Source of the DNA: Bdellovibrio sp. UBA4095 | GTDB taxonomy: Bacteria; Bdellovibrionota; Bdellovibrionia; Bdellovibrionales; Bdellovibrionaceae | Assembly: GCA_002381805.1 (NCBI GenBank) | Contig: DFXZ01000004.1 | Span: forward strand, 558,001 to 622,000 | Direction of reading: 5' to 3' | Length of the DNA: 64,000 nucleotides | In this document: piece after piece, positions 41,511-49,688 of the stretch | Layout of the letters: each line of letters begins with the position of its first letter | Position numbering within the stretch: position 1 is the stretch's first letter | The notes under the pieces: model-generated | Told to the model about the DNA's origin: nothing | Databases searched by the model: none | The model's input: the letters and a program-made list of their open reading frames with translations, nothing else | Made by a program: the position numbers and the translations under genes

Positions 41511-44114
41511 CTACTTGACGTCTTGGGGACCGACAAGGCTTATGATTGCCGGCTGAGCAAATATCTTTGCCGCTAGCTTCTGCACATCTTCCGAAGTCAC
41601 GTTGAAATACTTTTCGGCGACCGAAAGACTCTCGCGGTAATCCAACCCATAGATATGATCAAAGAGCATGGCATTGCAGACCGTGCTCTTTCGCTGAAGT
41701 TCAATGTCATGACGACCAATCAGATACCTCTGTGCTCGCGTCAGCTCGTCCTCTTCGACTTTTTTCTCGATCAGTTTGGAAAATTCTTCCTTAAGCATTT
41801 GGATTGCCTTTTGCGCCTTTTCTGGCGAACACCCGATATATCCACCGAAATATCCACACTCAAGCCCTTCGAAATGCATTGGCGCTACCGAATACGCCAA
41901 AGAGTTTTTATCTCGCAACTCGAGGAACAATCGACCACCCTGCCCGCTTAGAATCGACTGGATGACTTCTAGCGTGTAGCGCTCGGAACTTTTTAAAGTG
42001 AGACCGCGATAGCCTACGATGATATGACTCTGCTCTTTCTTAAGCTCGTGAAAGGTCTTTACTTCCTTTGTAAGATTTTGCAGTTCAAAGGTGTTCTCAA
42101 TCTTTTTGCCTTTTGGTAACTGCGAAGTCAGCGTTTCTAAACGGTCAACCCATTCATCTCTGTCGACATCGCCGACTACGCTAAATGTAATATTCTTCGC
42201 CGTGACGACTTGCTCATAGTAGCTTCTTAAATCTTGGGTCGATATGGAATCCACGGACTGCTCCGTACCCAATACATCTCGGGAGTAAGGATGCCCCTTA
42301 AAGATCTCTTTCATAAAGTTGTGTACACAAATCTGGGCTGGGCTATCATTTCTAGCTTTGATTTGATTTTTCAAAATGACTTTCTCGCGCTCAAGAACTT
42401 CTGCGGGAAACTGTGGAGCCAAGAGTGAGTCGGAATATATTTCGAACATTTTATCTTCGAACACCGACAGATAGTCCATCCCAAGTCCCACGGAATTTCG
42501 ACCACCAAAAGCAGCAATTCCGGCCGCTAGCTCATCAACACGCAAGTTGATATCGTTTTCATTAAACATTTTAGATCCCGCCAGCCAATTTCTTGCGTAT
42601 AGCTCGGTCAGTCCATTTTGGTGACTCTCTTCAATGCGAATTCCACCCAAGGCAGCCGCTTTCATGGCAACGTAAGGTGTTTCTTTCTGTTCGCGAATCA
42701 ATAGCGTCGCACCAGATGAAAGCAGAATTTTTTCCATACTAGGTTCCGCCTGAACTGAAGCAACGCTCATCGGAAACTTTTTAGTTACATGCTTAACCGG
42801 CTTTTGCTTTTTAGCTTTTACCTTAGACAGGCCTTTCTTTAAGTCCCTTGCAAACTCTTTCATTATTTTTTCTGAAGACTTTTTGTCTAAGTTGCTCATG
42901 AGAGTGAGTGCGAAACAGTCTGGCTTCAGGTATTTTTTTGCGACCTTTTGGATGTCTTCTGGCTTTAAGGAATAGATTTGCTTCATGTACTTTCTGTAGA
43001 AGTCGAAGTCGCCATAGTAGAATTCGTTACTCCCCGCTTTTCGGGCAATATTGTCGACGGTTTCCAAGGAGTATATCTCATGACTTGCAAAATTTGTGGT
43101 CGCTTTCTGGAGTTCAGCTGAAGACGGAGGTTCTTCTATAATCTTAGTGATCTCTGGTAGAATTTTATCAAGAGCGGCCTTCAGGTTTTCTTTTTCGACG
43201 TTCCAAGACAGGGCAAAAACGCCATCGTCTTGCATCGAATAGCTAAATGCACTGACGGAGTTGGCCAAGGGTTGCTGAATTCGCAGGGTCTGCATTAGAC
43301 GTGAGCTGTCACCTTGGCCCAGTATTGCCGATAGTACTTCGAGTGCTGGAGTATCTTTATGCTTAAGACTTGGAATTCTCCAGGTCAGGTAGCCCGATGT
43401 TTGTTCAAATTTCGCCTGCTCAACCTTGATTCGAATACTTTTTTGCGTGGGCTCTTTGGTCCGAGTCACCTTTTTAAGTTTGAATGGTTCGAAGGAGCCG
43501 AAGAGCTCGTTCACTTTCTTACGCATTGTTTTAGATTCAAAATCACCAGCTATAACTAGGAACATATTTGATGGGACATATCGACTTTGGTAAAAGCTGC
43601 GAATCTTTTTCGGCGACACTTTTTTCACAACTTTGTCATAGCCAATAACAGGACGGCCATAGGCGTGCTTCCGGAACACATTGGTAAAAAGAAGCTGGCT
43701 CGAGCGTCGACCTGGACTGTCTTGTCCACGCTTTATTTCTTCCAACACGACCTCTCGCTCATTATCAATCTCTTGAGGATCAAATGTAGGAAATCCCATC
43801 ATTTCACTCACAACATCCAGAGCTACATCTGTAAATTGTTTGGAAATCGTCACATAGAATACAGTTTGATCGAAAGAGGTGTAAGCGTTCAGTTCGCCGC
43901 CAGAGCCTTCTACTGTGGAAGCTATTTCCCCAACTCCGTACTTTCGAGTGCCTTTGAATACCAGATGCTCGATAAAGTGAGAAATGCCTTCTTCTCCAGA
44001 TTTTTCATCAGCGCTGCCCGTTTTCACCCACATTTGAACTGAGACGACCGGGGACTTATGACTTTCCAGGAAAAGGACCTTAAGGCCGTTTTTTAGTTGA
44101 AATTTTTTAGACAT
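41511..44114 (-). CDS. Two-half M16 (pitrilysin) family metallopeptidase
   Basis: 867 aa. The first half (about 1-430) carries the inverted zinc motif HFIEH (about 46-50) with a downstream catalytic Glu in NEREVVLEEIKRG. The second half (about 440-867) lacks HxxEH but keeps the RLFLELRDKNSLAYSV Arg/Tyr-type region, as in the inactive partner of bipartite M16 peptidases; both halves are fused here. No signal peptide is visible. It starts only 16 bp from the divergent hemW. Confidence 0.92.
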   Translation of the reverse strand: MSKKFQLKNGLKVLFLESHKSPVVSVQMWVKTGSADEKSGEEGISHFIEHLVFKGTRKYGVGEIASTVEGSGGELNAYTSFDQTVFYVTISKQFTDVALDVVSEMMGFPTFDPQEIDNEREVVLEEIKRGQDSPGRRSSQLLFTNVFRKHAYGRPVIGYDKVVKKVSPKKIRSFYQSRYVPSNMFLVIAGDFESKTMRKKVNELFGSFEPFKLKKVTRTKEPTQKSIRIKVEQAKFEQTSGYLTWRIPSLKHKDTPALEVLSAILGQGDSSRLMQTLRIQQPLANSVSAFSYSMQDDGVFALSWNVEKENLKAALDKILPEITKIIEEPPSSAELQKATTNFASHEIYSLETVDNIARKAGSNEFYYGDFDFYRKYMKQIYSLKPEDIQKVAKKYLKPDCFALTLMSNLDKKSSEKIMKEFARDLKKGLSKVKAKKQKPVKHVTKKFPMSVASVQAEPSMEKILLSSGATLLIREQKETPYVAMKAAALGGIRIEESHQNGLTELYARNWLAGSKMFNENDINLRVDELAAGIAAFGGRNSVGLGMDYLSVFEDKMFEIYSDSLLAPQFPAEVLEREKVILKNQIKARNDSPAQICVHNFMKEIFKGHPYSRDVLGTEQSVDSISTQDLRSYYEQVVTAKNITFSVVGDVDRDEWVDRLETLTSQLPKGKKIENTFELQNLTKEVKTFHELKKEQSHIIVGYRGLTLKSSERYTLEVIQSILSGQGGRLFLELRDKNSLAYSVAPMHFEGLECGYFGGYIGCSPEKAQKAIQMLKEEFSKLIEKKVEEDELTRAQRYLIGRHDIELQRKSTVCNAMLFDHIYGLDYRESLSVAEKYFNVTSEDVQKLAAKIFAQPAIISLVGPQDVK

Positions 44115-44130
44115 ACTCTAGATAACTCCT

Positions 44131-45321
44131 ATGGCATTTGGCGTCTACGTTCATATTCCCTATTGTATTCAGCGCTGCACATATTGTGACTTCGCGACCT
44201 ATGAGCAAAGTAAAATTATGCCTCCAGATCAATACGTCGAATTGCTCATCAAAGAAATTCATCAAAAGCATCGCTACTACCAGGCTCAAAAATTAGACAC
44301 GATCTACTTTGGCGGGGGAACTCCCAGCCTTATACCTGCTCATCTCATTGTATCGATTATCAAAGAGCTGGGTAGATTCGGATTCACAACTGGACCCGAT
44401 ACCGAAATAACGATAGAGATCAATCCCGCGACGGTCGACAAAGAAAAGCTTCAGATTTACCAGGACCACGGGATAAATCGCTTCAGTGTCGGTGCGCAAA
44501 CCTTCGATGACCGATTGCTGAAGATGGTCCATCGTGAGCACACGGCAAGGCAAACACTAGAGACTTTGGAGCTTTTACGCAGCCGCGATCTGAATTTTAG
44601 TTTCGACATACTCTTTGCGCTCCCCTCGCAGACCGTCTCTGGGCTGCGCCGTGACGTCCAGATTGCCATCGAGCAAGGCGCGAAACATTTAAGCCCATAT
44701 TGTCTGACCGTACCCGATGGACATCCCTTGTCAAAAGGGCGGCCGCTTGAAGAGGAACAAGTTGAAATGTTTGATTTGATTTCTCAGGAGCTGTCTTCGA
44801 ATGCCTTTAAACAGTATGAGATTTCGAATTTTGCCATTCCTGGCTTTGAATCGAGACACAACCTACTTTATTGGACTGATCAACCTTATTGGAGTCTTGG
44901 ACTTAGTGCCCATAGTTACTCAAAAAGTTCGCGCTGGGGCACGCGCTACTGGAACGTAAATTCCATCGGTGAATATCAAAAACAGATATTGCAGTTTGAA
45001 GGCCGGGAGTTTAGCGGTCCTACCGAACACTTGCCTGAAGGTCAGTTTGAAAACTTGGCGATGCATCAAGCTCTTACAGACTTTTGTCATACATCAATGC
45101 GCCTGATGCGCGGACTCGATTTGGCTCTAATGCAGCAAAAATTTCCGGCGGACGTTAGCCAAAAGGTGAAGTCCATTCTCGAAAGGCTGCAAGGGCGCGG
45201 TTGGGTAAGCTTTAGTGGTAATTACTGGTCCCTAACCAAAGCCGGCTTGGTTCTTAGCAATCAGGTATTTCAGGAGCTAACCTTCCTTGAAAACGAGTTC
45301 CCCCAAGGTCCAAATTCTTAG
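44131..45321 (+). CDS. hemW: HemW-like radical SAM protein
   Basis: Radical SAM protein of the coproporphyrinogen oxidase-related HemW family, a haem chaperone, 396 aa. The Fe-S motif CIQRCTYCDF is in place, with GGGTPSL and SVGAQTFDDRLL, and the C-terminal HemN domain follows. There is no Shine-Dalgarno before the ATG at 44131; AGTAATCC-like sequence is absent, so translation may be leaderless or weak. Starts at 44114 and 44131 leave just 16 bp between divergent genes. Confidence 0.93.
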   Translation: MAFGVYVHIPYCIQRCTYCDFATYEQSKIMPPDQYVELLIKEIHQKHRYYQAQKLDTIYFGGGTPSLIPAHLIVSIIKELGRFGFTTGPDTEITIEINPATVDKEKLQIYQDHGINRFSVGAQTFDDRLLKMVHREHTARQTLETLELLRSRDLNFSFDILFALPSQTVSGLRRDVQIAIEQGAKHLSPYCLTVPDGHPLSKGRPLEEEQVEMFDLISQELSSNAFKQYEISNFAIPGFESRHNLLYWTDQPYWSLGLSAHSYSKSSRWGTRYWNVNSIGEYQKQILQFEGREFSGPTEHLPEGQFENLAMHQALTDFCHTSMRLMRGLDLALMQQKFPADVSQKVKSILERLQGRGWVSFSGNYWSLTKAGLVLSNQVFQELTFLENEFPQGPNS

Positions 45322-45383
45322 GACTGACTTAATTGACTTTCCCGAATCAATACACAATCTTTAGTATTGCGAAAGGAAGTGTC

Positions 45384-45902
45384 ATGTCAGAGGAAAACAA
45401 TTCTCAAAATTCAGCTGAAACTACTACTCCGGAAGTTGAAACATCTTCTGAAATTCAAAAACTGCAAGAACAGGCTGAAAAGTATAAAAACGACTACCTG
45501 TATCTGCGAGCTGAATTTGAAAATTATAAGCGCAATGCTATCAAAGAACGTTCGGATTTAATCAAGTACGGCGGTGAGCGATTCATCAAAGATCTCTTAG
45601 AAGTCGTCGACAACTTTGAACGTGCCCTTCAGACAGAAGTTACCGCAGAGAATTTCACCACCTACAAACAAGGTGTGGAAATGACCGAGAAAGAGCTAAA
45701 AAACCTTTTACAAAAACATGCGGTTATTGAAGTCCCCGCCCTGGGCAATCCTTTCGACCCTACTGTACACGAGGCGCTTAGTAGTGAAGCTTCAACTGAA
45801 ATGGATGCCGGCCATGTCCTAAGAGTGTTTAAAAAGCCCTACAAGTTGCAAGACAAAGTAATAAGAACGGGCCAAGTCGTTGTTGCAAAGAAACCAGAGT
45901 AA
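45384..45902 (+). CDS. grpE: GrpE nucleotide-exchange factor
   Basis: Releases ADP from DnaK, 172 aa. An acidic/Gln-rich N-terminus leads to the long coiled coil (about 25-70) and the beta domain with RVFKKPYKLQDKVIRTGQVVVA at the end. Start chosen at 45384 behind AAGGAAG; the longer frame from 45333 has no Shine-Dalgarno. It is followed by the J-protein gene after 13 bp. No CIRCE element or dnaK is nearby. Confidence 0.95.
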   Translation: MSEENNSQNSAETTTPEVETSSEIQKLQEQAEKYKNDYLYLRAEFENYKRNAIKERSDLIKYGGERFIKDLLEVVDNFERALQTEVTAENFTTYKQGVEMTEKELKNLLQKHAVIEVPALGNPFDPTVHEALSSEASTEMDAGHVLRVFKKPYKLQDKVIRTGQVVVAKKPE

Positions 45903-45915
45903 AAAGGACGCCTGA

Positions 45916-46908
45916 TTGTCGAAAAAAGACTACTACGCCACGCTGAATGTATCTCGGTCTGCTTCTCCGGAGGAAATTAAAAAAGCCTACCGAAAGCTAG
46001 CTATGCAATTTCATCCGGATAAAAATCCAGGAGACAAAAAGGCCGAAGAAAAGTTCAAAGAACTGAATGAAGCTTACGAAGTGCTTGGCGACCCGAAGAA
46101 AAAAGATATGTATGATCAATATGGTCATGCCGGTTCGCAAGGATTTGGCGGCGCCGGTGGCCCTTTTGGTGCTGGTGGATTCGGTGGCTTTGGTGGTGGA
46201 CAGTCTCAAGCGGGAGGAGATCCCTTCCAGGATATTTTCGGAGATGTATTCAGTGATATTTTCGGCGCGACCCGAGGGCCTGGAGCAGGTGCCGGAACCA
46301 GAACCCGACGCCCTGCTAAAGGGACAGATCTTCGTTATACCTTAAATGTTTCGTTTGAAGAATCTGCTCTTGGCTGTGAAAAAGTCATCAGCTTTATGCG
46401 CCAGCGTGGCCAAAAAGAAGAGCCCGCGAAATTAGCGGTCAACGTTCCGGCGGGCGTGAAAGAAGGACAAAGGCTGAAGCTTTCGGGCGAAGGTGATTCT
46501 TCACCCTCTGGCGGCGCGGCCGGAGATCTTTATGTGATCATTAATATTCAAGAGCATCCTTTATTTAAACGAAACGAAAATGATGTCACCTTGGATCTAC
46601 CCATCGGTTATACTGATGCCATATTAGGAACAAACATCGAAGTTCCCACACTAACTGGAAAAGCGATGATTCGCATTCCTCCGGGGACTCATTCTGGTCA
46701 GACCTTCCGCCTAAAGGGCAAGGGCTTCCCAAAGATTGGCGGTTTTGGGTCTGGAGATATGTTGGTAAGAGTTCTTGTGGATACGCCACAAACTCTTTCA
46801 TCAAGACACAAAGAATTGATCGAAGAACTCTCGAAATCTAAAGAGCAAACGCCCCTGGTGAAAGCCTTCCACGAGAAGGTCAATCAACTGATGAGGAACA
46901 GGAAATGA
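45916..46908 (+). CDS. DnaJ-family co-chaperone without zinc finger (type B/CbpA-like)
   Basis: 330 aa. The J domain (about 1-70) has the HPD motif in [11 protein letters not shown] Gly/Phe-rich region (about 73-110) follows, then C-terminal peptide-binding domains (about 135-300). The CxxCxGxG zinc repeats of classical DnaJ are missing, which is the type B pattern. TTG start at 45916 behind AAAGGACG. It overlaps the next gene start by 4 bp. Confidence 0.93.
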   Translation: MSKKDYYATLNVSRSASPEEIKKAYRKLAMQFHPDKNPGDKKAEEKFKELNEAYEVLGDPKKKDMYDQYGHAGSQGFGGAGGPFGAGGFGGFGGGQSQAGGDPFQDIFGDVFSDIFGATRGPGAGAGTRTRRPAKGTDLRYTLNVSFEESALGCEKVISFMRQRGQKEEPAKLAVNVPAGVKEGQRLKLSGEGDSSPSGGAAGDLYVIINIQEHPLFKRNENDVTLDLPIGYTDAILGTNIEVPTLTGKAMIRIPPGTHSGQTFRLKGKGFPKIGGFGSGDMLVRVLVDTPQTLSSRHKELIEELSKSKEQTPLVKAFHEKVNQLMRNRK

Positions 46909-48566
46909 CGTCGAAATTCACGCTTCTGCTTATTGCTAGTCTTTTAATGTCCTGTACGACTGTGGCTACGAAGAGACCAGTTTCACCACCAAGGTCGGTC
47001 GAAGCCAAGAAGCCCAAAGCGATCGGCGGGATGGCATCTGGCAAAGCTCCTAAGATCGAGAGCGAAAATCTTGAACTTCCTGCTGGCGAAGCCGACCCAA
47101 ATAATCCTTTGAACTATGTAAAGGCTCTCGTTACCCATTCCGTTTCCGCCCCTAAGAAAGAAGACCAAGAAAGTTACCGTTTGCGTGCCATTGATATCGT
47201 TGAACACAAATTAAGCGTTGATCAGCTTGAAGACGTTGCCGACGGCTCTGAATTTGGTTTCTTACGCGGTCATGCGCTGTTTCGTTTGGGTGAGTTAGCA
47301 ATCGAAGACAACGATCTTTCCGACGCTAAAAAATATTTTGCGACCGTTGTCGACTACCTACCAGGTAGCGATCTGGCTTTACGCGCTCAAGAAATCAATG
47401 CTCAACTTGAAGCTTCGCGAAACGTTTCTTCTCATACAGTTGGGGTCGTTTTGCCTTTAAGTGGAAAAAATGCTCCTGTTGGGCAGCGCGCCCTGCGCGG
47501 ATTGGAGATGGGACTTGGGCTTCATCTTCCTGGTTCTGGTTTCAAGCTTGCGGTTATGGATAGCGAAGGTCATCCCGACTCAGCAAGACGTGGTGTTGAG
47601 CGCCTGGTAAGAGAAGACAATGCCATCGCTATCGTTGGAAGTTTACTTAGTAAAACTGCTCCGGCTGTTGCTGCCAAAGCAGATGAGTTAGGAGTTCCTA
47701 CACTGGGACTTTCGCAAAGATCTGGGTTGAATGAAATCGGACCTTCTGTTTTTAGAAACTCTTTGACAAGTGCAATGCAGGTTCGGCATTTGGTTCGAAC
47801 TTCAATGCAAGACCTTGGAATGACCAAGTTTGCGATTCTTTATCCTAACGACGCCTATGGTGTCGAGTTTGCAAATGTCTTTTGGGACGAGGTTCTGGCC
47901 CGCGGAGGAAAAATCACCGCGGTCCAACCTTACTCAGTCAGAGAAACCGACTTCAGACTGGTTATTCAAAGACTCGTAGGAACATATTTTGGCGAGGCTC
48001 GCGAAGATGAGTACAAGGTCCGCCTTAGAGAGCTTCAAAAGACTGATAAAAAACGTTCCTCAAGAAATTCAAACTTGGAGGCCGTTTTACCTCCCATCAC
48101 TGACTTTGATGCGATCTTTATTCCCGATAGTTCAAAAGCCATGGGTCAAATTGCTGCCATGCTTTCATATAATGACGTCAAAGGACCGAAACTCTTAGGA
48201 ACGAACCTTTGGAACACTCGAGACATCGCCAGACGCGCTGGACACTTCGCTAACAGCCTTGTTTTTGTAGACAGTCTAGGCCCAGATTTTCGCAATTCGC
48301 GCTTTGTAAGCGAGTATAAGAGTCTCTACGGCCAAGAACCCTCCCTAATTGAAGTGCAAGCCTATGACTCCGGTCTCATCTTGCGTCAGCTCATTGCTTC
48401 TGGCGCCAACTCCCGACAAGATCTTATCAAAGAGCTCACGCGACTTAACCAGTTCCCCGGGGTTTTGGGACCATTGACTGTCAATCCAGAACGTGAAGTC
48501 GAAAGACCCGTAACTGTTTTAACGGTCGAAAAAGGTGAGATTGTTCCATTTAAAGGCCTCAAATAG
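46905..48566 (+). CDS. LpoA-like periplasmic-binding lipoprotein
   Basis: 553 aa. A lipobox LLMSC (Cys about 17) marks a lipoprotein. A linker and TPR-like N-terminal region (about 60-170) is followed by a type-1 periplasmic-binding fold (about 175-540) with [21 protein letters not shown]. This is the layout of LpoA, which activates penicillin-binding protein 1A at the outer membrane, but ABC-type solute-binding proteins share the fold. It overlaps the J-protein gene. Confidence 0.85.
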   Translation: MTSKFTLLLIASLLMSCTTVATKRPVSPPRSVEAKKPKAIGGMASGKAPKIESENLELPAGEADPNNPLNYVKALVTHSVSAPKKEDQESYRLRAIDIVEHKLSVDQLEDVADGSEFGFLRGHALFRLGELAIEDNDLSDAKKYFATVVDYLPGSDLALRAQEINAQLEASRNVSSHTVGVVLPLSGKNAPVGQRALRGLEMGLGLHLPGSGFKLAVMDSEGHPDSARRGVERLVREDNAIAIVGSLLSKTAPAVAAKADELGVPTLGLSQRSGLNEIGPSVFRNSLTSAMQVRHLVRTSMQDLGMTKFAILYPNDAYGVEFANVFWDEVLARGGKITAVQPYSVRETDFRLVIQRLVGTYFGEAREDEYKVRLRELQKTDKKRSSRNSNLEAVLPPITDFDAIFIPDSSKAMGQIAAMLSYNDVKGPKLLGTNLWNTRDIARRAGHFANSLVFVDSLGPDFRNSRFVSEYKSLYGQEPSLIEVQAYDSGLILRQLIASGANSRQDLIKELTRLNQFPGVLGPLTVNPEREVERPVTVLTVEKGEIVPFKGLK

Positions 48567-48632
48567 CTTATATAAATATTATTTATAGGCTTCGGATTAA
48601 CCTGCCCTGACTAGACCCCTGTCTAAGAACAC

Positions 48633-48649
48633 GACGACACGAAGTCGTC
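48633..48649 (+). promoter_or_regulatory. Leader hairpin upstream of the first DksA-like gene
   Basis: GACGAC / GTCGTC (48633-48638 with 48644-48649) with a 5-nt loop, 17 bp before the start and just before GGAAGGGG. It could block or expose the ribosome-binding site. Confidence 0.35.
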
Positions 48650-48666
48650 TCTTGGAAGGGGTTGTT

Positions 48667-49038
48667 ATGAATAATCAAATATCAGAAGCCATTAAGCAGG
48701 AATGTCGAAAAAAACTTCTTATTGCAAAAGCCGATGTTTTAAATCGCTTTAGAACAGCCCAAAAAGAACTTGTCTATGCAGACAAAGGCGGAGACGAAGC
48801 CGATCAATCCGTCGCTCATATTCTTGAGCATTCATTCCTGGTTTCTCAAGAAAGAATGAGAGACCAGCTTTTGGAAATCGAAATGGCGCTGTCGCGACTG
48901 GAAAATGGTACTTTCGGAATTTGCGAAGAAACAGAAGAACCGATCGAACCAGAGCGACTTTTAGCAATTCCTTGGACTCGACTGAGCATTGAAGGTGCAG
49001 AGTTAAGAGAAGCGGTCGGTCGCAAATTTGCACGCTAA
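48667..49038 (+). CDS. DksA/TraR-family protein with broken zinc finger
   Basis: 123 aa. A coiled coil with the tip motif GDEADQS (about 42-48) resembles the DxxDxA acidic tip that reaches the RNA polymerase secondary channel. At the zinc site only Cys86 remains: the other three positions are Thr89, Ser107 and Gly110, so zinc is probably not bound. The fold around it (GTFGICEE, RLLAIPWTRL) is kept. Start at 48667 behind GGAAGGGG. A related, intact paralogue is next door. Confidence 0.85.
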   Translation: MNNQISEAIKQECRKKLLIAKADVLNRFRTAQKELVYADKGGDEADQSVAHILEHSFLVSQERMRDQLLEIEMALSRLENGTFGICEETEEPIEPERLLAIPWTRLSIEGAELREAVGRKFAR

Positions 49039-49178
49039 ATGTCATGCTCCCTCTATGCCGCAAGCGCGAACGACATCTGCTTACTAATCCGTCACGCGCT
49101 GCTTTTTTGATGACAGAAAAGCATTCCCCCGTAATATGCGATCAAATTTCGGCCATGATCATCATATCGGGGGGTGAG

Positions 49179-49550
49179 ATGAACGCAACCGAACTCTCAG
49201 AAACAGAGTTGAAAAATTTGAAGGAATCTTTGCTCTTCCAAAAAAGTGCGATCCTTAATAAGACGCATGAATTTAAAGTTGAACAGTCAAGCATTCCAAC
49301 AGTAGCTGACGAAGCCGAAGCGGCCTCTCAGGATATATCAAATAACATTTCCATTCATTTGCACGAAAGAGATCGTACTGCTCTTTACGCAATTGAAAGA
49401 GCTCTTAGCAAGATCTCTGATGGCAGTTATGGCCAGTGCGAGTCCTGCGGCGAGATCATCAATTCACGTAGACTTCAGGCTAGGCCCTTCACGGCCCTTT
49501 GTGTTGATTGCATGGAAGAAACTGAAAGCCATTCTAATCTTTTTCAATAA
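49179..49550 (+). CDS. DksA/TraR-family zinc-finger protein
   Basis: 123 aa, the same length as its neighbour. All four zinc Cys are present (Cys87, 90, 108, 111; SYGQCESCGEII and ALCVDC). The coiled coil (about 5-75) has VADEAEAA at its tip. Members of this family bind RNA polymerase and alter transcription initiation. The start at 49179 follows GGGGTGAG; the longer frame to 49044 overlaps the previous gene's region. Confidence 0.88.
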   Translation: MNATELSETELKNLKESLLFQKSAILNKTHEFKVEQSSIPTVADEAEAASQDISNNISIHLHERDRTALYAIERALSKISDGSYGQCESCGEIINSRRLQARPFTALCVDCMEETESHSNLFQ

Positions 49551-49579
49551 TTCAGATGCGTTCTTCTTAGAAGGGCGCA

Positions 49580-49597
49580 ACTGACATGGATGTCAGT
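49580..49597. promoter_or_regulatory. Palindrome upstream of lon
   Basis: ACTGACAT GG ATGTCAGT is an 8-bp perfect inverted repeat with a 2-nt centre. It is 92 bp before the lon start and 29 bp after the previous stop. It may be an operator; as a terminator it would be weak because the T-rich part starts 6 nt later. Confidence 0.4.
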
Positions 49598-49688
49598 CCA
49601 TATTTTCTTTTTTGATTTAAGCAAAAACTGTCTCACGCCGAGAAGATTCATACCAAACATAAATTCCCGCATTGCGCGGAGGAGCGGT

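Noticed and set aside
45322..45383. A CIRCE heat-shock operator before grpE
   Set aside because: No TTAGCACTC / GAGTGCTAA arms are present in the 62 bp upstream or around it.
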